64,000 nucleotides of DNA from Weizmannia acidilactici (GCF_008974225.1 NZ_BKZR01000015.1:1-64000); one strand, 5' to 3'; shown: positions 30,221 through 38,485, numbered from the stretch's first letter. The notes: generated by a model from the sequence alone, not told the origin. Numbers and translations are program-made.

Positions 30221-30938
30221 AAGAAAAGTGTCGAAAAGTTTAGAAATTATTAGACAAGCGCTTGCAATAGAAGGCGTTAAGTGGTCCGCGTCCGTTAGTT
30301 TTGGTAAAGATAGCCTTGTAATGCTCGATTTGATAAGTCAAGTGATGGACGAAATACCCGTTTATTTCATGGACAGCGATTATAAACTCCCAGAAATATA
30401 TGAAACTATTGAAAAAGCACATGAAAAATATAAAATAAATATAAGTAGGTCATTTTTTGCGGACCGAAGGCCGATGAAAGAAGTCTGGGACAAGTTTGGA
30501 ATACCTGGCATTAACAGGACTACGAACATGCAAAATAAGGCCTTGAAAGTATTGAAGAAAGATGTTTCAGACCGTTGGGCAAAAGAACATGGCTATAACG
30601 GAATCTTTTGGGGTATCCGCAAACAAGAATCAGCTCAAAGGAAATGGATGGTCACATCTTTTGGTGTGACATTTGAGAACAAGCAGGGATTTTACCGATG
30701 TGCGCCCCTTGCCTACTGGGATGCAAAAGACGTATGGGCTTATATCGTATCTCGAAATTTGGATTATCCTAAATTATATGATTATCAAAAATACCAAACA
30801 CGCGACTGGATCCGTAACACTGGTTGGGCGACGACAGACGGGGCTGAACGTGGCCGTATTATCTGGTTGCGGGAATTCTATCCAAACTATTACGATGAGT
30901 TGCGGTGGATGCTACCGAAAATAGATGAATATGTCTGA
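30159..30938 (+). CDS. cysH: CysH-like PP-loop ATPase of the type IV-like locus
   Basis: 259 aa, phosphoadenosine-phosphosulfate reductase family. The PP-loop SFGKDSLVML lies at residues 47-56; MDSDYKLPEIYE and GIRKQESAQRK follow as in the family, but the CGLC-type cysteines of true assimilatory CysH are absent. CysH-like genes are a recorded companion of subtype IV-B CRISPR loci. TTG 30159 follows AGAGGGGG; ATG 30165 is an alternative. It overlaps cas6 by 62 nt, and its stop codon abuts a truncated xtrA in the same frame. The stop occupies a position equivalent to a conserved Trp codon of xtrA. Confidence 0.85.
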   Translation: MEMTEAERETYMLHAMLPGFKRKVSKSLEIIRQALAIEGVKWSASVSFGKDSLVMLDLISQVMDEIPVYFMDSDYKLPEIYETIEKAHEKYKINISRSFFADRRPMKEVWDKFGIPGINRTTNMQNKALKVLKKDVSDRWAKEHGYNGIFWGIRKQESAQRKWMVTSFGVTFENKQGFYRCAPLAYWDAKDVWAYIVSRNLDYPKLYDYQKYQTRDWIRNTGWATTDGAERGRIIWLREFYPNYYDELRWMLPKIDEYV

Positions 30939-31010
30939 GGGAAGAACGGCAAGGTGCTGGACATAGATAGAAGCCAGCGATTGAGGATTGAAGGACAGGA
31001 GGTTATTTGA
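30939..31010 (+). pseudogene. 3' remnant of an xtrA-like gene
   Basis: Directly after the cysH stop, in the same frame, 22 codons read KNGKVLDIDRSQRLRIEGQEVI and a stop. This matches the C terminus of xtrA copy B (QNGKVFDIERIDRKRLIGQDVI) at 14 of 22 positions. No start or 5' part exists. It looks like the surviving end of a third xtrA copy whose front was replaced by the cas operon. Confidence 0.75.
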
Positions 31011-31333
31011 TAGTAGAAACCTATTCGTTAGTCGGGAATTTACGACTTTGGAGTGTTACACCAAATGTAAGTAGCGTTCTGTTTAATAGATAGACGTGAA
31101 AGCAGACACGATGAAGAAGTAAGGAAACATAAAAGTTGTAAAAAAATTATAACTTTTTATAAGTTTTCTGTAACGGTATGAGCAAAAATATATATCTATG
31201 TGGTGAATGTAAAAAAGATTTTTATGATTTTGCTTAGTTCGCATTCCGTAGAAACAATTAAATAAATAAGTCCTTACGGAAGAACCGACGGACACTAAAT
31301 GATGCATAAGCGTTGTTTGGTGTCCTTTTTTAT
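31011..31333 (+). other. Non-coding interval with hairpins, ending in a terminator
   Basis: About 320 bp without a convincing gene. It contains an AAGTTGT/ATAACTT hairpin (about 31131-31160), an inverted repeat TTCCGTA/TACGGAA (31244-31281, with outer GTTC/GAAC), and a terminator at 31290-31333. A 19-codon frame at 31178-31237 (MSKNIYLCGECKKDF) has a CxxC but only a weak ribosome site. The interval could hold a small RNA or simply end the early operon. Confidence 0.45.
31290..31333 (+). terminator. Terminator ending the early/cas transcript
   Basis: GGACACTAAA and TTTGGTGTCC form a 10-bp stem with one T-G pair, followed by TTTTTTATTT, 23 bp before the next start codon. Confidence 0.8.
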
Positions 31334-31355
31334 TTGTCAGAAAGGAGATGATGAA

Positions 31356-31502
31356 ATGACTAAAACATCGAAAAAAGACCACCGTATGAAGGCGAGAAAG
31401 GGCAAATCAGAGCACTTTACAAGACGTGAGATAGAAGAGCTTATGGGGATTAATCGACCTGTATATGAGCGCCGTAGAGGGGCAATCAAACGAAAAAATT
31501 AG
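31356..31502 (+). CDS. Small basic phage protein, 48 aa
   Basis: ATG at 31356 after GAAAGGAGATG. MTKTSKKDHRMKARKGKSEHFTRREIEELMGINRPVYERRRGAIKRKN is very basic with one likely DNA-recognition helix (RREIEELMGI). It immediately precedes the late regulator, as small DNA-binding proteins often do in PBSX-like phages. Confidence 0.7.
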   Translation: MTKTSKKDHRMKARKGKSEHFTRREIEELMGINRPVYERRRGAIKRKN

Positions 31503-31517
31503 TTCGGGGTGATTGAT

Positions 31518-31961
31518 ATGAACAAAAAAGAGATTGCTAGTATCTTACGTGACTATCACTGGATGATAAATGAAATCAAACGGCAGCGCAAAATGCTGGA
31601 AAATGAGGTTAGAAGCAGTATGACATCTCAATATGGTGAAGAAGCTGCCATGCCAAAACCAAAAGGAACAAATAGCGACCCAGTTTATCGAGAAATCCTA
31701 CGCCGTGAGAAAACACATCAATGGATTAACCGGCTTCAGAAGAAAGTGCTATTTATTCAAGAACATGTAGACTGTGTGCGAGGAGAACGCGAACGTGCCG
31801 TGCTGGAGTGCCTGCTGGACGGTATGAGTGTCATTGCCATCAGCCGGCATATGGGACTGTCCGAACGAAATATCCGCCTTATACGGGAAAATATTGTTGA
31901 TGCTATGTACGAAAATGCCGGAAATGCCGGTTTTGCCGGAAATGCCGGTTTTGCCGGATAG
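31518..31961 (+). CDS. Late-gene transcription regulator (ArpU/sigma-70 region 4-like)
   Basis: 147 aa. The C-terminal DNA-binding part (about 95-135: ERERAVLECLLDGMSVIAISRHMGLSERNIRLIRENIVDAMY) resembles sigma region 4 and the ArpU/RinA-type activators of late genes; the N-terminal half is coiled-coil. ATG at 31518 after GGGGTGAT. It ends in a repetitive tail (AGNAGFAGNAGFAG) encoded by an 18-bp tandem repeat at 31914-31958. The position just before terminase supports its late-switch role. Confidence 0.82.
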   Translation: MNKKEIASILRDYHWMINEIKRQRKMLENEVRSSMTSQYGEEAAMPKPKGTNSDPVYREILRREKTHQWINRLQKKVLFIQEHVDCVRGERERAVLECLLDGMSVIAISRHMGLSERNIRLIRENIVDAMYENAGNAGFAGNAGFAG

Positions 31962-32024
31962 ATGCGCCGTAATAAAAAATATGTGTAAAATGGAAGGCAG
32001 GACCGGAGAGGAAAAATCCGGGGC

Positions 32025-32222
32025 GTGAGAAATTTCACAAAAACCACAATTCACCTTGCGGTGATTAATTCAGGGTTAGGGGTTATCCAGGACGAGCTTC
32101 TTAATTCGAGACGGGGTAGCAGAAATACGGGCCCGGGTGAAAACCTTGTCGATTTTGAGGCTTATTTTATTGCAGGAATTTGCCTTCTTTTGTCGAAGTT
32201 ATTGACGAAGGGAGGCAAATGA
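32025..32222 (+). CDS. Possible small protein, doubtful
   Basis: A GTG-started frame of 65 codons before the gene at 32224. GAGAGGAAAAATCC is a poor ribosome site. The C-terminal EAYFIAGICLLLSKLLTKGGK looks like a plausible helix and the frame ends exactly at the next ribosome site, but the first half is unconvincing. The interval 31962-32223 may be non-coding and could hold packaging signals. Confidence 0.3.
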   Translation: MRNFTKTTIHLAVINSGLGVIQDELLNSRRGSRNTGPGENLVDFEAYFIAGICLLLSKLLTKGGK

Positions 32223-32223
32223 A

Positions 32224-32427
32224 ATGAAGGTTTATGAACTAATCAAGGAATTAGAAAACTATCCACATCAAGATGCAGAGATTGGCGTGAATTTCCAAAT
32301 AACATTAACACAATCTGATAAAATAATTTCCAATATCACTAAAGTAAACGGCATCTTGAAACCTTTAAACAAAAATGATAATACGACGGTATTATTAGAC
32401 ACAGAAGAAATCAGAGAAAACATTTAA
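32224..32427 (+). CDS. Small phage protein, 67 aa
   Basis: ATG after GGGAGGCAAATGAA. MKVYELIKELENYPHQDAEIGVNFQITL... begins like short phage and toxin-associated proteins of the KVYELIxxLxxxPxDAEV type, found near packaging genes. Function unknown. Followed by a strong terminator. Confidence 0.7.
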   Translation: MKVYELIKELENYPHQDAEIGVNFQITLTQSDKIISNITKVNGILKPLNKNDNTTVLLDTEEIRENI

Positions 32428-32453
32428 GCATCCTTCGGGGTGCTTTTTATTTT
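32428..32453 (+). terminator. Terminator before the terminase operon
   Basis: GCATCC TTCG GGGTGC tetraloop hairpin followed by TTTTTATTTT, starting directly after a stop codon. Confidence 0.93.
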
Positions 32454-32500
32454 GCTCCAAAACAAACACAAATAGTCGGAGGTGGCAGGTGATGTAGCAG

Positions 32501-33256
32501 GTGACGGACAAATACATTCAAGCTGAAAAAGATTATGTCAAAGGCATGAAATACAAGGACATTGCTGAAAAATATGGCGTGTCTTTAAATACGGTCAAGT
32601 CATGGAAAAAGCGTTATGGTTGGACGCGTGAAAAGGGTGCACACAAAGAAAAAAGTGTGCACACAAAAAATAAAAGGGGCGCACCTGTCGGGAATATAAA
32701 TGCAAAAGGAAATAAAGGCGGTGCGGCTCCAAAAGGAAACCAAAACGCTGTCACTCACGGTTTCTTCTCCAAATATCTGCCACAGGAATCACTGGACATT
32801 CTGGAAGAGATTCAAGAGCGTTCTCCCGTCGACATGCTCTGGGATCAGATAATGATTCAGTATGCTGCTATTATACGAGCGCAGAAAATAATGTTCGTTG
32901 AATCAAAAGATGAAATGATCAAGGAGATTAAGAAAACCAAGTCAGATATCGGGGAGAATTACGAGACGAACGAAGAAGAGTGGGAATTTCAATTCGCTTG
33001 GGATCGCCAGGCGACTTTTCTTAACGCCCAATCTCGGGCCATGTCAGAACTGCGAAGCTTGATCAAGCAGTTTAATGAACTGGCACACGAAGATGACGAG
33101 CGTAGGTTGAAACTAAAACAAATGCAGAATGCCATTGAGAAAACGAAAGCTGAAACCGAACTGGCACAGGAACGGGTCAAGCTGCTTAAAGGAGAAAAGA
33201 AAGATACTTCGTTGTTGGATGCGCTTATTCAAGTGGTGAACGAAGATGGAGATTAG
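32501..33256 (+). CDS. terS: Terminase small subunit (PBSX XtmA/SPP1-like)
   Basis: 251 aa. The N-terminal helix-turn-helix (KDIAEKYGVSLNTVKSWKKRYGW, about 18-45) binds the packaging site. The conserved GNKGGAAPKGNQNAVTHGFFSKYLP block follows, then a long helical oligomerisation region. It starts DNA packaging together with the large subunit, whose gene overlaps by 11 nt. The GTG start at 32501 is distant from GGAGGTGG; no better start is seen. Confidence 0.92.
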   Translation: MTDKYIQAEKDYVKGMKYKDIAEKYGVSLNTVKSWKKRYGWTREKGAHKEKSVHTKNKRGAPVGNINAKGNKGGAAPKGNQNAVTHGFFSKYLPQESLDILEEIQERSPVDMLWDQIMIQYAAIIRAQKIMFVESKDEMIKEIKKTKSDIGENYETNEEEWEFQFAWDRQATFLNAQSRAMSELRSLIKQFNELAHEDDERRLKLKQMQNAIEKTKAETELAQERVKLLKGEKKDTSLLDALIQVVNEDGD

Positions 33257-34517
33257 GTTTTCCGAGAAGCAAAAGAAAATCATTCGGGCTCCATTTGATG
33301 TGACACTCGAGGTAAATGAAGGGACTCCGAGATCGGGGAAGACGACTGCAGGCCATTTTCGCTATGCCTACTATCTTGCGAATACGCCTGACCAAAACCA
33401 TCTGATTACTGCTTATAATCAGGAACAAGCATTTCGTCTGTTCATTGACGGAGATGGAACAGGCCTGATGCACATTTTTGGCAATTTGGCTGAAATTAAG
33501 CATGACGAATTAGGCGATCATTTGCTTATCCATACGCCAACAGGAGTGAAAAAGGTTTACTACAAAGGCGGTGGCAAAGCAAATAGTGTCGGAGCCATTA
33601 CCGGTATGTCACTGGGATCAGTTGTTTTTTGTGAAATCAATTTGCTCCACATGGACATGATACAGGAATGTTTCCGCCGGACGTTCGCGGCAAAGATGCG
33701 TTATCATCTGGCAGACTTAAACCCACCGGCGCCAAATCATCCGGTGATCAAAGAAGTGTTTGATGTACAAAAAACACGATGGACACATTGGACGATAAAT
33801 GACAATCCGATATTCACCGAAGCGCGGAAACGGGAGATTTACGACACGCTGAAAAACAGTCCGTATCTGCTGGACCGTGACTGGTATGGGAAACGTGTAT
33901 TGCCGGAAGGCGTCATATACAGCATGTTCGACATGGAGAAGAACGTCACACAAACATTGCTGGGCAAACCATATGAAATGTATTTTGTTGCTGACGGTGG
34001 GCAGAGTGACGCAACATCTTGCAGCTGCAATATTGTCACGCGGTATAACGGAACATTTCGGCTGAACCGTGTGGCCCATTACTACCATTCCGGAAAAGAA
34101 ACCGGCCAGGTGAAGGCCATGTCCGTTTATGCTAAGGAAATTAAAGAGTTTATCCAATGGTGCGTAGATAAATATCAAATGCGATATACCGAGTGCTTTG
34201 TGGACCCGGCCTGTAAGTCTTTACGGGAAGAATTGCATCTGCTCGGTATTTATACACGGGGCGCAGATAATAATGCTCATGATATCAAAGGTAGCAGCAA
34301 AGGAATCGAAGTAGGCATTGAGAGAACGCAAAACGCTATGTCAAACGGTCAGTTTTTCCTTGTTGAAAACGAAAAATACGATCACTACAATTTCATAAAA
34401 GAGATCGGCATGTATTCGAGAGATGCAAACGGAAAGCCGATAGATGATTTTAACCACGCCATGGACGAACTGCGCTATGGCGTCAACTATTTTTATAAGC
34501 GATACAAAGGACTTTAA
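33246..34517 (+). CDS. terL: Terminase large subunit (PBSX XtmB-like)
   Basis: 423 aa packaging motor and nuclease. The ATPase part has the Walker A-like EGTPRSGKTTAG and a coupling region near VVFCEINLLH. The RNase-H-like nuclease domain begins around VADGGQSDAT and includes FVDPACKSLREEL and FNHAMDELRYGV. The family (Terminase_3/XtmB) works by a pac or headful mechanism in SPP1 and PBSX. Coupled to terS by an 11-nt overlap. Confidence 0.95.
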   Translation: MEIRFSEKQKKIIRAPFDVTLEVNEGTPRSGKTTAGHFRYAYYLANTPDQNHLITAYNQEQAFRLFIDGDGTGLMHIFGNLAEIKHDELGDHLLIHTPTGVKKVYYKGGGKANSVGAITGMSLGSVVFCEINLLHMDMIQECFRRTFAAKMRYHLADLNPPAPNHPVIKEVFDVQKTRWTHWTINDNPIFTEARKREIYDTLKNSPYLLDRDWYGKRVLPEGVIYSMFDMEKNVTQTLLGKPYEMYFVADGGQSDATSCSCNIVTRYNGTFRLNRVAHYYHSGKETGQVKAMSVYAKEIKEFIQWCVDKYQMRYTECFVDPACKSLREELHLLGIYTRGADNNAHDIKGSSKGIEVGIERTQNAMSNGQFFLVENEKYDHYNFIKEIGMYSRDANGKPIDDFNHAMDELRYGVNYFYKRYKGL

Positions 34518-34536
34518 ATACTAAGGCGGTGATGCC

Positions 34537-36078
34537 ATGTTTCAAAACATCTTAGCACGCCTGAAAGGACTGTTTGCAAAAATGGGCCTGATCAAAGAAA
34601 TCAGCAATGTTTCACAACTGGCTGCCGTCCAGGAATCAGAGCGGCAATACAACCGAATAGAGATATGGAGATACCTTTATCACGGCCATTTGGCGCAATA
34701 CTATGGCGTTCCGTTTCATGAAACCCATTGGACAAGTGTGGACGGTGTTAGGCATAAACGGCGCCGGGCAACGATGGGTATGCCGAAGGTTGTCAGTCAG
34801 GAAATGGCAAAACTGGTTTTTAATGAGAAATGCGTGATTAACATTTCGTGCGAAGGCAATGAGGCAGTTGAGGAAATGCTGCAGGATATCTTGAAACGCA
34901 GCCATTTCCACAAGCTGTTTCAGGACAAGCTCGAGGCCATGTTCGCGATGGGTGGACTCGTAATCAAGCCTTATTACAAAGACGATGGTCTGCACTTTTC
35001 TTTTGTGACAGCCGACTGTTTCTTGCCTGTCCAAAGCACCAATGACCACATCGAGGCTGGAGTATTCCTCAACGTGACACGCCGCGGAAAGAAATTCTAC
35101 ACGCTGCTGGAATGGCATACGTGGGATGACGACGGAACGTACGTGATCACGAATGAACTGTATGAAAGCGACACAGAAGGCGCGCTCGGCCATAAGGTGC
35201 CATTGACAATCCTCTACCCGGATATTGAGCCGGAAACACGAATTGACGGGCTTACGCATCCGTTGTTCGTGTATATCAAGCCGAATCTAGCAAACAACTT
35301 TGAACTGGATTCGCCACTCGGCATTTCCATTTTTGCCAATGCGATAGACACGCTGAAATCCATTGACGTGGCCTTTGACAGCTTCCAACGTGAATTTATC
35401 CTTGGCAAAAAGCGCATCATGGTACCACAACAGGCTTTGCGTACGGTTGTCGATCCGTCCACAGGTGAAGTTCGGCGCTACTTTGATGTAGAGGACGAAG
35501 TGTTCAAGGCTTACGCCGACACAGACAATGAGGACAAAATTCAGGACATTTCCGTTGAATTGCGTGTACAAGAACACATTGACGCCATTAACGCACTGCT
35601 AAACATTCTAGCTTCACAGATCGGCTTTTCGGCCGGCACGTTTGCTTTTACAGGCGGCGCAAGCGTTCAAACCGCAACGCAAGTCATCAGCGAGAACAGC
35701 CAAACATTTCGAACAAAGAACTCTCATGAAACCGTTATTGAGGCTGGTCTGAAAGAACTAATTCATGTCATGGCCGAAATGTTGGTACTTTACGGCGAGT
35801 TAGACAGCATACCAGAAATCGATGTGACGGTTGACTTTGACGACTCCATTGCTGAGGACCGCATCCAGAACGCGAATTTCTACATGACACTAGTCGCAGC
35901 CGAACTCATGCCAAAAGTTGAAGCCATTCAACGCATATTTGATTTAACAGAGGAGCAGGCACAAGAGTGGCTGGACAGAATCAAACAGGAAAATAGTCAG
36001 CCGGTGCCACAGATGATGGATAGCTTTTTGAGCACGGCTGAAACAAGTATCCGAAACGTAAACAGGACGGGGAGATAA
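34537..36078 (+). CDS. Portal protein (SPP1 gp6-like)
   Basis: 513 aa, typical length for SPP1-type portals. The N-terminal YNRIEIWRYLYHGH...MGMPKVVSQEMAKLVFNEKCVI and the central SIDVAFDSFQREFILGKKRIMVP are family traits; the C-terminal crown (AEDRIQNANFYMTLVAAELMPKVEAIQRIF) is helical. It forms the dodecameric DNA channel at the head vertex. Fourth in the packaging/head operon, with a short gap to the minor capsid gene. Confidence 0.95.
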   Translation: MFQNILARLKGLFAKMGLIKEISNVSQLAAVQESERQYNRIEIWRYLYHGHLAQYYGVPFHETHWTSVDGVRHKRRRATMGMPKVVSQEMAKLVFNEKCVINISCEGNEAVEEMLQDILKRSHFHKLFQDKLEAMFAMGGLVIKPYYKDDGLHFSFVTADCFLPVQSTNDHIEAGVFLNVTRRGKKFYTLLEWHTWDDDGTYVITNELYESDTEGALGHKVPLTILYPDIEPETRIDGLTHPLFVYIKPNLANNFELDSPLGISIFANAIDTLKSIDVAFDSFQREFILGKKRIMVPQQALRTVVDPSTGEVRRYFDVEDEVFKAYADTDNEDKIQDISVELRVQEHIDAINALLNILASQIGFSAGTFAFTGGASVQTATQVISENSQTFRTKNSHETVIEAGLKELIHVMAEMLVLYGELDSIPEIDVTVDFDDSIAEDRIQNANFYMTLVAAELMPKVEAIQRIFDLTEEQAQEWLDRIKQENSQPVPQMMDSFLSTAETSIRNVNRTGR

Positions 36079-36081
36079 TCT

Positions 36082-37191
36082 ATGCTAACCCCAAACCAAC
36101 TGGAACAGCTGGCAAAGCCCCTGATTGACATTTACGGTCAACTGGAATCAGACATCATCAAAGCCATCGTGAAGCGTCTGGAGACAAAACAGGACGTGAA
36201 AAAAGACAATGTACTGCAATGGCAGTTCGAGAAGCTACGGCAGCTTGGTGACTTGAATAAAGATGTAATCAAACTTATTGCCATGATGTCCGGGAAAACG
36301 GAAAAGGAACTTGATACACTGATAAAAGAGAGCATGAAACAAAGCGTGCAGCCGATGGATGATTGGTTGAGCGGACTGGCGGCAGACGGGAAGGTTGACC
36401 AGGCACCGCCGCTTGACCAGGACACGCGCATTTTCAATACGCTACTGACGTTTCAAAATCAAGCGAAACAAACGCTGAACTTAACAAATTCTACTATCCT
36501 AGCGAACAGCCATCAAGTTTATCGGGATATCATCTCACAGGCGACGGCAAGTGTTATGGCCGGGATGAAAACGCACCAACAGGCGGTGGCAGATACAGCG
36601 GCTAAATGGGCGGAGAAAGGCATTCCAGCGCTTGTCGATAGAAAAGGGAGACAATGGTCAATTGAGGGCTATATCCCAATGGTGATTAAATCCGTGGCGA
36701 ATAATGTGGCAAATCAAACGCAATTCGACCGTATGGACAGCTACGGTGTGGACTTAATCGAAATCAGTAGCCATATCGGAGCTCGTCCGGGATGTGCTCC
36801 ATATCAAGGCCGGATATTCGACCGTAACGGTAAAAGCAAAAAGTATCCATCATTGGAGAGTACGACATACGGACAGCCGGCCGGCATATTTGGAATTAAC
36901 TGCCATCATCACCCATACCCGTACATCCCCGGTGTAAGCGTGAAGCGGTACGAACCGTACCCAAAAGAGGAAAACGACAAAGCCTATGAGCAAAGTCAGC
37001 AACAACGGAAGCTGGAACGGGATATCCGAAAAGCGAAGAACAAACTCAATGTCATGAAGAAACTTGGTAGAGAAGATGATATTGCAGCGGCCAGAAAGAA
37101 AGTACGCGAAAAGCAGGCAAACATGCGGGCGTTTATTAACGAAACCGGCATGACGCGGCGGTATGACCGGGAACAAATAGCGAAAGGATGA
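36082..37191 (+). CDS. Minor capsid protein (Phage_min_cap2, MuF-related C terminus)
   Basis: 369 aa. The helical N terminus (MLTPNQLEQLAKPLIDIYGQLESDIIKAIVKRL) is typical of phage minor capsid protein 2. The C-terminal half has the MuF-like segment SHIGARPGCAPYQGRIFDRNGKS ... GINCHHHPYPYIPG. Usually internal to the head and ejected or involved in DNA entry. ATG just 4 nt after the portal stop. Confidence 0.9.
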   Translation: MLTPNQLEQLAKPLIDIYGQLESDIIKAIVKRLETKQDVKKDNVLQWQFEKLRQLGDLNKDVIKLIAMMSGKTEKELDTLIKESMKQSVQPMDDWLSGLAADGKVDQAPPLDQDTRIFNTLLTFQNQAKQTLNLTNSTILANSHQVYRDIISQATASVMAGMKTHQQAVADTAAKWAEKGIPALVDRKGRQWSIEGYIPMVIKSVANNVANQTQFDRMDSYGVDLIEISSHIGARPGCAPYQGRIFDRNGKSKKYPSLESTTYGQPAGIFGINCHHHPYPYIPGVSVKRYEPYPKEENDKAYEQSQQQRKLERDIRKAKNKLNVMKKLGREDDIAAARKKVREKQANMRAFINETGMTRRYDREQIAKG

Positions 37192-37197
37192 CAAATA

Positions 37198-37446
37198 ATG
37201 TCTAAATATCGTAAGAAGTCAGTTGTGATTGAAGCAGTGAAGTGGGCAGGTGAAAACTGGAAAGAAATTGACGAATTCATCACCACTTATCATGAAACCT
37301 ATCCAAAAGATGGTGTAATTATGATCGATACTTTAGAAGGAACACATATAGCTAATGTTGGAGATTATATCATTAAGGGCGTGCAAGGTGAGTTCTACCC
37401 ATGCAAGCCGGATATTTTCGAGCAATCCTACGAGACAACCGAATAG
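37198..37446 (+). CDS. Small phage protein with PGDYG-like C terminus
   Basis: 82 aa: MSKYRKKSVVIEAVKW opens and VGDYIIKGVQGEFYPCKPDIFEQSYE closes, a pattern common in small accessory proteins of Gram-positive phages. It is found between head genes here. Function unknown. Confidence 0.8.
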   Translation: MSKYRKKSVVIEAVKWAGENWKEIDEFITTYHETYPKDGVIMIDTLEGTHIANVGDYIIKGVQGEFYPCKPDIFEQSYETTE

Positions 37447-37511
37447 AAGGAGGTGATCCAACATCTCGGAGCCACGCCGTTATGTGGCATTTTAATCTAG
37501 GAGGGAATCGT

Positions 37512-37769
37512 ATGATGAATGCACTAATTCCGGATTGTTGTGAACAATGTGAAGGAAAATACCCGGACGGAAGCTATGTCGTACCAAACAGCAATAATGT
37601 CCCGGGTAGAATAGGAAAACCGGCACAGGTTTTAGCCTGCTGCAATGGTTGCTTTTATATCCTTGATTTTGGAGACGGTAAAGGACCGTGTAAATGGTTC
37701 TGTGAAGATGAACTAGAACCTGTAAAAAATATGGGCAATTTGGTCACAATGAATAGCCAGATGAATTAA
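37512..37769 (+). CDS. Cys-rich phage protein, 85 aa
   Basis: ATG at 37512 after CTAGGAGGG. CCEQCEGKYPDGSY, CCNGCFYI and KWFCEDEL give about seven cysteines, so a zinc-binding fold is likely. Not recognised. Upstream at 37446-37458 sits a near-perfect ribosome site AAGGAGGTGATCC without an AUG, GUG or UUG at the right distance; the first plausible codon is ATC at 37463, opening only an 11-codon frame. Confidence 0.7.
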   Translation: MMNALIPDCCEQCEGKYPDGSYVVPNSNNVPGRIGKPAQVLACCNGCFYILDFGDGKGPCKWFCEDELEPVKNMGNLVTMNSQMN

Positions 37770-37773
37770 TTAA

Positions 37774-37797
37774 ATCGCCAATAGGCGGCTTTTTTAT
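37774..37797 (+). terminator. Weak terminator between accessory and scaffold genes
   Basis: CGCC AATA GGCG followed by GCTTTTTTATT. The stem is short, so some read-through is likely. Confidence 0.5.
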
Positions 37798-37819
37798 TGC
37801 CTAGAAAGGAGCGAAATAC

Positions 37820-38485
37820 ATGTTTAACCTTTTGCGATTAGACTTGCAATTTCATGCTGCGGACACCGGAGCAGACGGCGGCAGTGCACCGGGTGATACC
37901 GGGCAAGGGGGTGATCAACAAACACAGACGCAGCAAACCCAGCAGACACCATCGGCTCAACCACAGCAAACACAAACGCCGCCTGCACAGCCACCGCAGC
38001 CTGAGCCACCAAAAGTGGACACAAAGGAGATCCGCAACAAGGCTCAGGCAGACCTTTTGAAAAAGCTTGGCTTTGAAAATGTGGATGCCCTGCAGGAAGT
38101 GCTGACTAAGTACAAAGAGATTGAGGATTCGCAGAAGACCGAGTTTCAAAAGCAAGCTGAAAAGCTGCAGGAATTGGAAACGAATTTTTCGTCCGTCTCG
38201 GAAGAAAATGCCACTTTGAAAGCCCAGATCAGCGCCATGAAAGCAGGGGTGAAGGCGGATGCCGTGGAGGATGTTGTCGTACTCGCCAAACAGCTTATTT
38301 CTGATGATGTGGACATGGATGCCGCCATAAAGCAGGTGCTCGAAAAATACCCGCAATTTGGGCAAGAAGCACCGGCACAGCCGCAAGAAACACAACAACC
38401 TAAGCCACAGTTTACACAAGGCCAGCACAATCCCAGCCCACAGCAAACTGAGCTGGAAAAGTGGCTTGCGGCATTTAAAAAATAA
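37820..38485 (+). CDS. Capsid scaffolding protein
   Basis: 221 aa. A Gln/Pro-rich disordered N terminus (about 20-75) is followed by a long coiled-coil (TKYKEIEDSQKTEFQKQAEKLQELETNFSSVSEENATLKAQISAMK) and a disordered C terminus ending WLAAFKK. This is the DUF4355/scaffold pattern, directly upstream of the major capsid gene. It guides procapsid assembly and then leaves. ATG after AAAGGAGCG. Confidence 0.88.
   Translation: MFNLLRLDLQFHAADTGADGGSAPGDTGQGGDQQTQTQQTQQTPSAQPQQTQTPPAQPPQPEPPKVDTKEIRNKAQADLLKKLGFENVDALQEVLTKYKEIEDSQKTEFQKQAEKLQELETNFSSVSEENATLKAQISAMKAGVKADAVEDVVVLAKQLISDDVDMDAAIKQVLEKYPQFGQEAPAQPQETQQPKPQFTQGQHNPSPQQTELEKWLAAFKK

Noticed and set aside
30939..31355. Possible CRISPR array beside the cas-like operon
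   Set aside because: No direct repeats of 23-40 bp with regular spacing are present here or elsewhere in the window; the hairpins are single.
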